Origin: Symbiodinium natans
Taxonomy: Eukaryota; Sar; Dinophyceae; Suessiales; Symbiodiniaceae
Reading direction: 5' to 3'
Assembly (NCBI GenBank): GCA_905221605.1
Contig: CAJNDS010002304.1
Coordinates: 374,001 to 438,000 of the forward strand
DNA: 64,000 bases
The notes under the pieces are model-generated. The model was not told where the DNA came from, searched no databases, and saw only the letters and a program-made list of their open reading frames with translations. The stretch's first letter is position 1, and every line of letters begins with the position of its first letter. This document shows, in pieces, positions 1-8,812 of this stretch. The translations under genes were made by a program, and so were the position numbers.

Positions 1-1526
1 GCACTTGCTACACTGCACGACTTCCGGTTGCTGCAGTCCACAGCAAAGTGACCCAAGAGAGTGAGCCCAGAGCCTTGAAACCCCTGGCGCCTGCCAGAGT
101 CGAGAGGAGGCAGATCTTCCAGCAGACCATGGAGCACCATTGAAGCTCATGTTAGGGCTTCTTTTTTAAGGGCTTTTTTGTTGAGGGTTAAGGGGTTCAT
201 GGGAAAAAGGTGCTGGGGTGGCAGGGGGGAGGGTATAGTCACTGCGGCTGAAAGAGGTACTTGGGCAAAGATTGCGTGTGAGAGCACAAAACCGGTGGGC
301 AGGCGACACAGCTCTCATCGGTAGAAAGCGGACAGCAGACCTGAGACCACTCGCAAGCGCAAGCCCTCACTTCAGAACTCGCATCGCAGCTTTCCTACGC
401 AGAGTCATCCAATTATTCATTGCAGCGGCGAGAAAAGGGAAGAAAGGCGTCGGCTTTGCAAACACAAGGGCCCGCCCGCAGCATTCTCATGCAGCACTTA
501 GGGCTTATAGGATGGCTGAAAGGAGGTGCCTGCCGAGGGGCGCGGGGGGGGCGGGGGGGGTTGGGGTCCAGGGGCTTTTGCTGCAGGCCCCAGCGTCTGA
601 GACTGACATGTTGGCGACCTTGCGCCAAGGTGGAAAGCTTTTTCAGGCCGGGGTGGAGACGAGCTCCGATCCGCTGTGTTGTGCATTTTCTAGTGCCGGG
701 AGCCCCAGAAAATTTGGGCCCAGAAGTGCCCTAAGCCAGGACTTCCGGAAGGGAAGTTGGTCTTTTCAGGGAGCCAGAGGCTCCTCGCCATCATACCACT
801 CGAAGTAGGGAGAACCTAAAAAATATCTTTGGACGAATTGTCGTGCGACCGTGAGACGCGCTTTCAGGTGCAGTCCCTGTCTTGGAGCTTGCTCTTCATA
901 TTGTTTTTTTAGTATAACTATTAGGATTATTGCTATTATTCTTACTATTCTTATTGTTGTTATTATTACTATTATTAACAAGAGCCAAGACAGCCGTGCA
1001 ACCGAAGAATTCTGGGCTTCCAGCTTCTTGACCCTGGTTGCCCCATTTCAAAGGCAGGAGGCAGGAGGAGGCAGTAGTTGTTGCTTTGTTTCTTGGTTTT
1101 TTCCCCACCTGCTCCTTCTTTGTATCTGCTAGCGCTGGTAGCTAAACACAAGCTGCAAGCCTCCTGCAACCCGTGCAGAGGAAACTCAAGGGCCCTACCT
1201 ACAAAGAACTCTGGTACTCTCGGGCACCCGGGGGAAGGTCGACAGCGCAAGTCCACTGTTCATGCCCTCTGCCCCCAGGTGCGGCACTCCATCTGGAGTG
1301 GTCTCACATCCCCCCAGGTGCCCACCCATGGCGGCCTACTCTCATGACGCGCGGACTCCAAGCAAGCCGGTCGTCCTCCAGGGGCTCACATGGCTCACAT
1401 GGCTCAAATGCCCGCCTAGGGTCGATGCCGCATCAATGCCACGCAGCCACCCCTGTCCTGTACAAGAGATACATGACAAACCAAAAAATAATGGTCGCGC
1501 CCAGGAACTCAGGGACAGCCACGTCA
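1..1526. other. No recognised gene
   Basis: I see no convincing coding exon here. The open frames on both strands change composition abruptly and overlap each other. Positions about 900-978 are an ATT/TTA-rich microsatellite-like run; 536-560 is G-rich. Nothing else stands out. Confidence 0.5.
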
Positions 1527-1730
1527 TCAGGTCACAGCGCTCGGCACGCAGAAGCCTTCGATAACACACTCAAGGCACTCAGTGATTTGGGATTGAGCGT
1601 TCTGAAGCACGGCCGAGATGCGCAGATGTTTAGCCAGAGGATGACGTTCCCCTCGGAGCGGATCATCCCTCCGTGCCAAGCTTGAGGGTCTGCCAGCCAA
1701 TGCAGGTTCGAGCATAGGAACACCTCCCAC
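1527..1730 (-). CDS. Possible terminal exon, unidentified
   Basis: The minus strand holds an exon-like open stretch ending in a stop at 1527, with protein-like composition (for example QNAQSQITECLECVIEGF near its end). No family is recognised and no upstream exon could be joined. It is listed because it is on the same strand as every firm gene in the window. It could be a chance frame. Confidence 0.2.
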   Translation of the reverse strand: MGGVPMLEPALAGRPSSLARRDDPLRGERHPLAKHLRISAVLQNAQSQITECLECVIEGFCVPSAVT

Positions 1731-1872
1731 AGCGGCACTGCTAAGGAGGAAAGATTCCCTCTACGAAGTTCACGCATGTCTAGGACCTTTCAAATCCCAT
1801 CATCACGAACCAAAGTTAAACTATGTATGTGTGAACGTGTGTATGTATAGGTATGTGCACAAGCATTAGTTA

Positions 1873-1922
1873 CATATATATATATATATATGGTACCCCC
1901 CCCCCAGTGACCTACCCTTTTT
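1873..1922 (+). repeat. Left inverted terminal repeat of AT-rich block
   Basis: A TA microsatellite followed by a C-run and the stretch GTGACCTACCCTTTTT. It matches the reverse complement of 3974-4022 except for two visible substitutions and C-run length. Confidence 0.55.
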
Positions 1923-2029
1923 CGCCTTGTCTCAAGTCACCCAGCTGCACTGCAAGCAAACTCGGTGTGCAATATAGCGTATTTCCTAGGGCGTAGACTA
2001 AAATACAACTAAAATCGCATACACGGGAC

Positions 2030-2310
2030 AGTAGAAAAACCAAAAATACCAAAACCAAAAAAACAAAAAAACAAAAAAACAAAAAAAACACCAAAAAAAA
2101 CAAAACCAAAAAAACCAAAAAAACCCAAAACCAAAACCAAAAATACCAAAAAAAACAATTTTCCGGGTCTCTCAGGAAATCCCTATGAGGCTTCTCCAAG
2201 AGTCCCGGAAAATTGTTTTTTTTGGTATTTTTGGTTTTTTTGGTTTTTTTGGTTTTGGTTTTTTTGGTTTTGGTATTTTTGGTTTTTTGGTTTTGGTATT
2301 TTGGCTTTTT
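2030..2310. repeat. Large imperfect inverted repeat (hairpin)
   Basis: The left arm (about 2030-2175) is built of CCAAAAA/CCAAAAATA units. The right arm (about 2200-2310) is the matching GGTTTTT/GGTATTTTT units. The inner ends ACAATTTTCCGGG and CCCGGAAAATTGT pair around a loop of about 25 nt near 2176-2200. A transcript across it would fold into a long stem. No ORF inside is credible. Confidence 0.7.
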
Positions 2311-2329
2311 AGTTCGCCTTCACGGTCAC

Positions 2330-3760
2330 GAGGCAACAACTACGCATTCTTAAGTGTGCTTATGCTAATTGTGCTTTTCAGAAATAGTATACAAGTGGTC
2401 TTTCTAGTGCTTCAGAACTATTTGTTTCGCTATTATGTAAGTAGAGCCGCTAGTGTTTAGTGCATCTTTTGGTTGTACTCAAGTGTAGTAGACCTTATTC
2501 AGCCATTACTTGGTGCTCTGGTAGCTCAATTCGCATGGATAATATTTGCCTGGTAAATGCGATTAATTATCTAGAAGCATGTCTTGAGAAAAAGCATTTA
2601 TTGCTTAGAATTGTTTGCTTAAAAAGTGACTCCTACTCGTCCAGGAATACCCCAAAACCCTATAATCCAAACTTTACCAGAGATTCTCCTGAAAAGCTTG
2701 CGCTTTTGGATGTTTTTATGTATTTGTGAATTTGCTTGTGCATGGCCTTCACGAAGTACTTTTCTAGGATTCTTGTGCATTTTTTAAGCCTGATTGTGCA
2801 AGTTGCGTTTTTCAAGCATAGTATATATGTGGTCTGTATTGAATACTTCAGACATCTTTGTTTCATCGTTATGTAAGTAGAACCGCTTCTATTTCCATTC
2901 GTGTGCATTTTTAAGCTTGCTCATGCAAATTGTGCTTTTCAGACATAGTATATAAGTGGTCTTTAGTGAATACTTCAGCACCATTTCCGCAAGTGTTTAC
3001 TTCGTATTTGGTTGAGTATGGTCCTTTAAATAGTATGCACATGAGTCAAATTGGGTTATTTGCTTAAGAATTCCTCTAGTAGTTAAATTCGCATAGAATG
3101 AATACTTCAAAAAAATTGTTTCATGAATATGTAAACATAAGGTGTTTCATTTGACTTTGCAGATAGTACTTCAATAATACTTTGCCTGGTATAAACACAA
3201 CTGTTTCAATGCATTAGCTGCTCAACAAAGCACTATTTGCCCTTTAAACCACACTTTGCCATATTTTGGTTGAATATGGTGCTTCTTTCGTATTTTGGTT
3301 GAGTATGGTCTTTTAAATGGTATTCACTTGAGTCAAATTGGGCTATTTGCTTAATATTTACTCTAGTAGCTAAATTCGCATAAAATGATTATTTCAAAAA
3401 TAAAAAAGATTCATGAATATGTAAACATAAGGTATTTCAGTGGACTTTTCAGAGAGCATACTGTGCCTAGTACAAACACAATTGTATAAATACAGTATTT
3501 GCACTTTAAACGCACACTTTGCCGTTTTTGGTTGAGAATGGTGTTTATTTCGTATCTTGGTTGAGTATGCTCCTTTAAATAGTATTCACTTGAGTCAAAT
3601 TGGGCTCTTTGCTTAATAATTCCTCTAGTAGCTAAATTCGCATAGAACCAAGAAAAATGTTTCTCTATTTGATTAATACTTTGCCTCGTACAAACACAAT
3701 TGTATAAATAAATTAGTTGCTCAACAAAACATTAATTGCCCTTGAAACGCACAATTTGCA
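2330..3760. repeat. AT-rich degenerate tandem repeat array
   Basis: Two repeat families are visible. One contains TTGTGCTTTTCAG and TAAGTGGTCTTT followed by a TACTTCAG segment, near 2350, 2770 and 2910. The other contains GGTTGAGTATGGTC, TCAAATTGGG and CTCTAGTAG(C/T)TAAATTCGCAT, near 3010, 3290 and 3555, a spacing of roughly 270 bp. The copies are diverged and no protein is encoded. Confidence 0.6.
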
Positions 3761-3932
3761 TAGAAAAACACTGATCTAAACATCAAAAAACAGCATTGTC
3801 CGCTTCAGATTCAAAATGTAGATTCTTCCAATGCTGGCTTATCGGGGTCTGTGAGGTGGGTGTCCCAGTAACTGTCCTTCATTACCCGGTGATTAACTAC
3901 GCGATTTTTGGGCCTTCTTTGTTGTTTTTTGT

Positions 3933-3980
3933 TAAAAAGGCCTAAAAAGGCCTAAAAAGGCCTAAAAAGGCCTAAAAAGG
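3933..3980. repeat. 10-bp tandem repeat CCTAAAAAGG
   Basis: About five consecutive copies of a near-palindromic 10-mer directly inside the right inverted end of the AT-rich block. Confidence 0.85.
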
Positions 3981-4022
3981 GTAGGTCGCTGGGGGGGGGG
4001 TAGCATATATATATATATATAT
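3974..4022 (-). repeat. Right inverted terminal repeat of AT-rich block
   Basis: The reverse complement reads TA-run, TGCTAC, C-run, AGCGACCTACCCTTTTT. It pairs with 1873-1922. Immediately inside lie five copies of the 10-mer CCTAAAAAGG. Confidence 0.55.
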
Positions 4023-4396
4023 AGAAATAAAAATCGATAAAGCCCTCCTAGACATACATATTATTTACAGATATCATACAGACTGAATGTTGACATACAT
4101 AACGTGGTTCTAACCTAACAGCATGGTCATACCATCATGTCGGGTTTAGCTTGCAGGCGTTTAGTTCATAGGCATAAACTAAAGAGAACCGCAATAGGCG
4201 TGTGCCCATACACATTTGTATATTCTGCCCCTGTGCACCTACCTTTTCTGATTTTTATCTCTCTACGTATATATATATATATATATATTATGTACATGTA
4301 TCATGTTGACGCATATGATGCTTATGTAATGCATACATACATACATACATACATACATACGTACATACATACATGCATACCTACATATATATATAT
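4023..4396. repeat. Spacer with TA and CATA microsatellites
   Basis: A short non-coding stretch with (TA)n at about 4267-4289, (CATA)n at about 4331-4380 and (TA)n at 4385-4396. The retroelement end lies directly against the last TA run, so this was probably its insertion site. Confidence 0.7.
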
Positions 4397-4591
4397 ATTC
4401 ACGAGAAGGAGTCCCCACTTCAGCCCCCGTTCCCGGACAACACAAGTGAGGGCACTGTAGCGCCTTTTCTCAAGATCCATACATGGGCTCTGTCAGTAGA
4501 GCACATCCTGAAGCAACAAGGTTGATGCCACCCTCTCATCGAGAGAGAAAAGCGCGCGCTCATCACAGACTCCACTGCGAGTGAGTCTGCC
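4397..4591 (-). repeat. Split direct repeat B2 (3' end of element)
   Basis: Second copy of B. It ends at the TA microsatellite 4385-4396, which I take as the 3' boundary of the element. Confidence 0.88.
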
Positions 4592-4618
4592 TGGGTAGGC
4601 AGGGAGCGTCAGCGCACG

Positions 4619-4712
4619 GAGCGAAAAATGGCCCGGCATGTCAATCAGACAGAGCCTGGGCTTCAATGTTGACTGACCCTTTCGCAAAACAAGCAGGAAA
4701 ACCTTAGACCAT
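4619..4712 (-). repeat. Split direct repeat A2
   Basis: A 94 bp copy of A1, placed directly between B1 and a 27 bp linker (4592-4618). Having A2 nested between the two B copies is the diagnostic split-direct-repeat layout. Confidence 0.9.
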
Positions 4713-4906
4713 TCACGAGAAGGAGTCCCCACTTCAGCCCCCGTTCCCGGACAACACAAGTGAGGGCACTGTAGCGCCTTTTCTCAAGATCCATACATGG
4801 GCTCTGTCAGTAGAGCACATCCTGAAGCAACAAGGTTGATGCCACCCTTTTTTTGGAGAGAGAAAAGCGCGCGCTCATCACAGACTCCACTGCGAGTGAG
4901 TCTGCC
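4711..4906 (-). repeat. Split direct repeat B1
   Basis: Matches 4397-4591 over its whole length. The main difference is a T-rich patch near 4847-4855 in place of CTCATCGA. It lies just 3' of the recombinase and abuts A2 with a 2-nt overlap. Confidence 0.9.
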
Positions 4907-4942
4907 ACCATCCCCCGAAAACTTGCCAAAGCACCACAGGCA

Positions 4943-5830
4943 TCAGATTGACAATTCCTGCCAGACATGAGGCCCAAGGCTGGCAAAGCGCCGCGCCGAC
5001 TGCCAAGCAGCTAATGGCACAGAGCTGCGCAACCTCAGCAGGGCGACCTCACCGCGGCGCAAATATTCGCGCATGGAGCGCTCAGACAGCCAACGCCCTT
5101 GCAACGCAATCTCATTGAGAGGAACGCGCAGTCTGAAAAGCTCAGTGGCCCCCCCCCTGCGCAGGCCATGCGATGACCAAGAGTCACTGAAGCCCAGAGC
5201 ACGAGTTGCCTTTCGCAGCCAATACTGAAGCTTCTGAAATGAAATCGGGAAGACACGATCAGCAGGAGAGTGAGGAAATGAGCGCATCCAATACGCCAGA
5301 TATTGCAAACACCAAGTGAGGACAGAAGGATGTTGAAGCAACCACCAGCTGAGCCGAAGAAAGGCAGAAATCTTGGAACGTCAGATGAAGCAGTTCGCTG
5401 GCACGGAAAAGACCTGTGAAGCAGATCAGCATAACAGTGCCCACAACCCATGAGAACAAGCCACACCGCAGAGCCCAGAGCCAGCTCAGGCGGAAAAGCT
5501 GCAGCTTGTGCAGGAGGGCAGCGCAACCTCCAAACCTCAAGAACTTTCCAGGCAGTGGTGCCGTGGATTGACTTTTTGCATTGCAGCAATGACCGTGGCA
5601 CCGAAAGAAATGCCGGAACCATCTTCACTGCCCTCAAACAAATCAAGAATGTACTCAGCAAGGAAAATGTCCAACTGCGCCTCCGACAAGGTGTCAGCGG
5701 CCACACCACGCGCTGCCAACTCCTCAGAGAAAGCAGCGATGGCCTGTTGATACCTATCCTTGCTGGCACGCAAGCCGGAGAGCAGGAAGCAGGCTATCCG
5801 ACCACGGGCTTGGTTCAAATCCATTGGATG
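4943..5830 (-). pseudogene. Tyrosine recombinase of the retroelement, frameshifted
   Basis: Family signatures of a phage-integrase-type tyrosine recombinase lie in order over successive reading frames. A helical core-binding segment (RYQQAIAAFSEELAARGV) lies near 5700-5770. A catalytic-Arg box FTGLFRASELL lies near 5390-5420. The HxxR box HGLRRGGATEL lies near 5140-5170, followed by GRW and the tyrosine segment SMREYLRRG near 5050-5075, with a stop at 4943. The frame changes at least three times between these parts, and the distance from the Arg box to the HxxR box is short, suggesting an internal deletion. In YR retroelements this enzyme integrates the circular cDNA. All catalytic residues can be found but not in one ORF, so it is called broken; assembly indels could mimic this. 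Confidence 0.75.
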
Positions 5831-8807
5831 GCGGGCTCGGTGTGGTGACAGACCCGTAGGCAACAAACATTTGGGCCAAGTACTGGGACAGCAAGTCAGG
5901 GCAAACGGCACTGCAAAAGACCTGGCGTCGGCGGGGTTGCTTGCGCACAGGAGCATGGCCCTTGGCATGCTTACAGAGGCGTGCGAGGAATTGCCACCCA
6001 ACACAGTCCAGCCTGTTAACCAAAGCCTGTGACGGACCCTTAGTCGACCCTCCAAACATGCACAAGTCAAAACCGATACATTGCCCATTGATGCGCTCAC
6101 ATAACCATGCAACTTCAGAGGTGTTGTGCAGCGAAGGGGAAGCCTCCTGTTTGCGCCTAGGACCAAGAAGGCAAACCAAACCCCCATAGCTATGAACCCA
6201 CCAAAGCACCTCTAAGCAAGCAACGGCGAGAAGACTGGCGTCATGACACTGCTGTTTTTCCTCCGCGTTTGCATGAAGCAGTGGAGTCCATGGTTTAGCA
6301 GGGTCGCGCAAAGGCCTTCGCCCTGCTCGACACCACGTGCCACCAGGTGGCCGGGCCAAGGCGCCAACAACAACCCCAGCTGTGACAAGAGCCTGCAACC
6401 ACTCGAGAATCTCGCCACTACGAAGATCAAGATTAGGTTCAATGGCCGAGTGAATGTCAAGAACAATGATAGGGGCGCCACGTTCAGCAGCCAAGGCCTC
6501 AACTTGAACGTCAAACGATTCCGCAGACCGCAAGTCTGCGCACAGGGAAAAAACAAGCTTGCTATTGAGGGGCAGCCTGCGAAGCTGCCAAGAACGGCTC
6601 ACAAGTGAGCGCAAGCGATCCCATGAGCTGCAGCACAGATCCTCCTCGCAGCCGAGCTGATGATCATCCGCAGCGGTCGGGCCTGCAGGCAGTACCCAAA
6701 AGTCAAAGGGAACAAACTGGCCAACCAACACAACAGCGCATCGACAACGACACCGACCGTTGAGACGTCGAGAAGCGCTGCGTCCCTTGCCAAAGGCTGC
6801 AACTTGAGCGGCATTATCGCTGCCCTGCAAACATCGAGACCCAAGCTCATGCGGGCGTTGCAAACGACTCTCCAACGACCATGTGGCGGCCTCAGCCTCC
6901 TCAAGCGTGATATGCTTGTAACCCCCCATGCGTGGCACCGTGTACCAGTGCAGATGCTTGGGCAACACCAGCCTCTTCATCGGGCATTTGCCCTCAGAAT
7001 CAAGCTCAACTCCATGCTCTTTATGCAAACATGTGTGTGGGTACTTGCAATCAGACAACCTCGCCATCTCACGCACCACGTCAAGAGACAAGCATGACCA
7101 AGCGCGACCGTGGCCACCAGGCGCAGCGTCATAACACTCAACTCGAGGGCACCAAGGCGCGTCAAGCTCGGTTTGCATATCAACAAGCAAGATGGTCGAC
7201 ATGAGCAACTCCGACCACGCAGCCGCATCCAAGGCACCGAAAACACGGCGTTGAGCCCGATGGTCCCGAATCCACCGGTAAACTTGTTGAAAGGTGCTCC
7301 GCGTGCAAGACTTAAAGCTTTGACAATAACCATGCTTGCCAACCAACCGCTCCACCAATTGAACGCAAACACGGACTCGTCCCAGCACGTACAAAGTTGC
7401 ACACACAAGACTGCAACGGCGCTGCAAGGAGGTGCCCAACCAATGCTCGTTTTGATGGAGGAACGCCCCCTGCAACTCACACAGAGGATCATCAGCATTA
7501 ACACTCTTCTTTGCATTGACGGCGACTCCCAAGTCCTCCCAACTACTCTCAACGCTGCGGACCCAAGCTCCTGCAGGGCTAGTTTCTGGGCTAGTTTCGG
7601 GACCAACTTCGTCAACAGCCCAAATATCATCCTGGATGGAGCCCCAAACCGGAAGCGCAACAGGCACAGGCCAATCAAACCTTACTCGACGGTCATCCGG
7701 CAGCTGAGCCGTTTTGGTGGCGACGTCAGTCAGCGCCTGAGCCCAACCAGCAGAAGGCCGGAATCCCATCGGAGCCGTGAGCTGAAGCGGATACAGCGTG
7801 CGACCTGCTTCAACAATGGGAGGGTGCGCCAAAAACTTGTGCCACTTAGGGCCCAAGCGCAAGTTGTGATAGTAGTGTCGCGCATCACGCTTGAAGACAA
7901 CCAGCCGCTTGCCTGGACAAGTCCGAACAGCCCTCAACTTAGGCATGTATGCAAACTGCGGCCGAAAGAGGTTGGCATCATCGATGAGGTCGTTAAGCGG
8001 ACACAGCGCCGAGATAAGGCGCGTCTCTGCACCGTCTTTCGGCACCGCGAAGGCTCCTGACACCAACGGCTTGCCATGGTGTTTCCACACATGTTTGCCA
8101 GATCGCAGCTTCTGCAGCCCAACTCTGACCATGCGTGCTACCAACTGCTGGTAGGTAGGATGTAACTTGATGAAAGGGCGCTTCAAACGCCGCGGACGTG
8201 CTCCCGGTTTCAAAAGGAGACGCCTCGGCTCTCGAACTTGCGCTGCCAACTCAGGAAAGAAGCCTTGCAACGCCCCAGACAAATCAACTTGTCCAGCGGA
8301 CTCCGGCACGCCAGCGTCCACACCCAAAGGCAGCACAGCAGAGAAGGCAGAGTACTCGCCATCTCCACTCTTCAGGTAAGATTTCATGTCCTCGCTACTC
8401 AACGGCTCCACGGAGGCATTGACATAGTGGCCAACGCGTTTGACCAACAGGGCATGTACGCGCTGCTGAGCTTTTGACGGCTCACTCAGAGAAACACGCG
8501 AAGAGCCGAAGTAAAGGAAGTTATAGCAAGAGATCAAAAGGTTACAGTAGTCCAGCATGAGAGCGGTGATCCGCAGGCCGGGTGCACTAACAGTGCTTTG
8601 ATGCCGTTGGATGAAAGGAATGGGGAAGACAGACTTCGGGGACCTATGATTACGAAGCTTAATGCGGTTACGGTTCCTGCTAGTTTGCAAAGGTCTTGCA
8701 AGTTCACTACGACCCAACTCAACAGCTTTGACGACTACTTGCAGGACTGCACCCCACGCCGGCTTTGCCGACCAAGACGACACTTCCTGCCTGAAAATCG
8801 CAGCCAT
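5754..8807 (-). CDS. Reverse transcriptase-RNase H polyprotein with methyltransferase-like tail
   Basis: A 1017-aa ORF starting at ATG 8807, five bases after the gag-like stop, so reinitiation or coupled translation is likely. RT (about 200-460): first Asp in FKRDARHYYH (D308), the APMGFRPSAGWAQ palm segment, and SIQDDIW at the catalytic box (residues 391-396, where most RTs have YxDD or FxDD). RNase H (about 555-720): CYDAAPGGHG (D560), ITLEEAEA (E636/E637), GSDNAA (D664), and DD714-715. Residues about 745-950 resemble the methyltransferase-like domain that follows RNase H in some dinoflagellate elements: IVLDIHSAIEPNLDL, then ALARPPGGTWCRAG, PLRDP and FGGSTKG. The PPC catalytic motif of C5-methyltransferases reads PPG here, so activity is doubtful. 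The recombinase follows in another frame. Confidence 0.85.
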   Translation of the reverse strand: MAAIFRQEVSSWSAKPAWGAVLQVVVKAVELGRSELARPLQTSRNRNRIKLRNHRSPKSVFPIPFIQRHQSTVSAPGLRITALMLDYCNLLISCYNFLYFGSSRVSLSEPSKAQQRVHALLVKRVGHYVNASVEPLSSEDMKSYLKSGDGEYSAFSAVLPLGVDAGVPESAGQVDLSGALQGFFPELAAQVREPRRLLLKPGARPRRLKRPFIKLHPTYQQLVARMVRVGLQKLRSGKHVWKHHGKPLVSGAFAVPKDGAETRLISALCPLNDLIDDANLFRPQFAYMPKLRAVRTCPGKRLVVFKRDARHYYHNLRLGPKWHKFLAHPPIVEAGRTLYPLQLTAPMGFRPSAGWAQALTDVATKTAQLPDDRRVRFDWPVPVALPVWGSIQDDIWAVDEVGPETSPETSPAGAWVRSVESSWEDLGVAVNAKKSVNADDPLCELQGAFLHQNEHWLGTSLQRRCSLVCATLYVLGRVRVCVQLVERLVGKHGYCQSFKSCTRSTFQQVYRWIRDHRAQRRVFGALDAAAWSELLMSTILLVDMQTELDAPWCPRVECYDAAPGGHGRAWSCLSLDVVREMARLSDCKYPHTCLHKEHGVELDSEGKCPMKRLVLPKHLHWYTVPRMGGYKHITLEEAEAATWSLESRLQRPHELGSRCLQGSDNAAQVAAFGKGRSASRRLNGRCRCRCAVVLVGQFVPFDFWVLPAGPTAADDHQLGCEEDLCCSSWDRLRSLVSRSWQLRRLPLNSKLVFSLCADLRSAESFDVQVEALAAERGAPIIVLDIHSAIEPNLDLRSGEILEWLQALVTAGVVVGALARPPGGTWCRAGRRPLRDPAKPWTPLLHANAEEKQQCHDASLLAVACLEVLWWVHSYGGLVCLLGPRRKQEASPSLHNTSEVAWLCERINGQCIGFDLCMFGGSTKGPSQALVNRLDCVGWQFLARLCKHAKGHAPVRKQPRRRQVFCSAVCPDLLSQYLAQMFVAYGSVTTPSPPSNGFEPSPWSDSLLPALRLACQQG

Positions 8808-8812
8808 CCGTT

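Larger units (their letters stand above)
1873..4022. mobile_element. Candidate non-autonomous element: AT-rich block with inverted ends
   Basis: Positions 1873-1922 and 3974-4022 are inverted copies of each other: a (TA)n run, then T(G/C)GTAC or TGCTAC, a run of C, AG(T/C)GACCTACCC and TTTTT. They enclose about 2.05 kb of AT-rich DNA with no credible gene. The block contains a large hairpin (2030-2310) and degenerate tandem repeats (2330-3760). Inverted ends, AT-richness and absence of coding capacity resemble a non-autonomous DNA transposon or large MITE. The class is inference. The flanking TA tracts would hide a TA target-site duplication. Confidence 0.4.
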
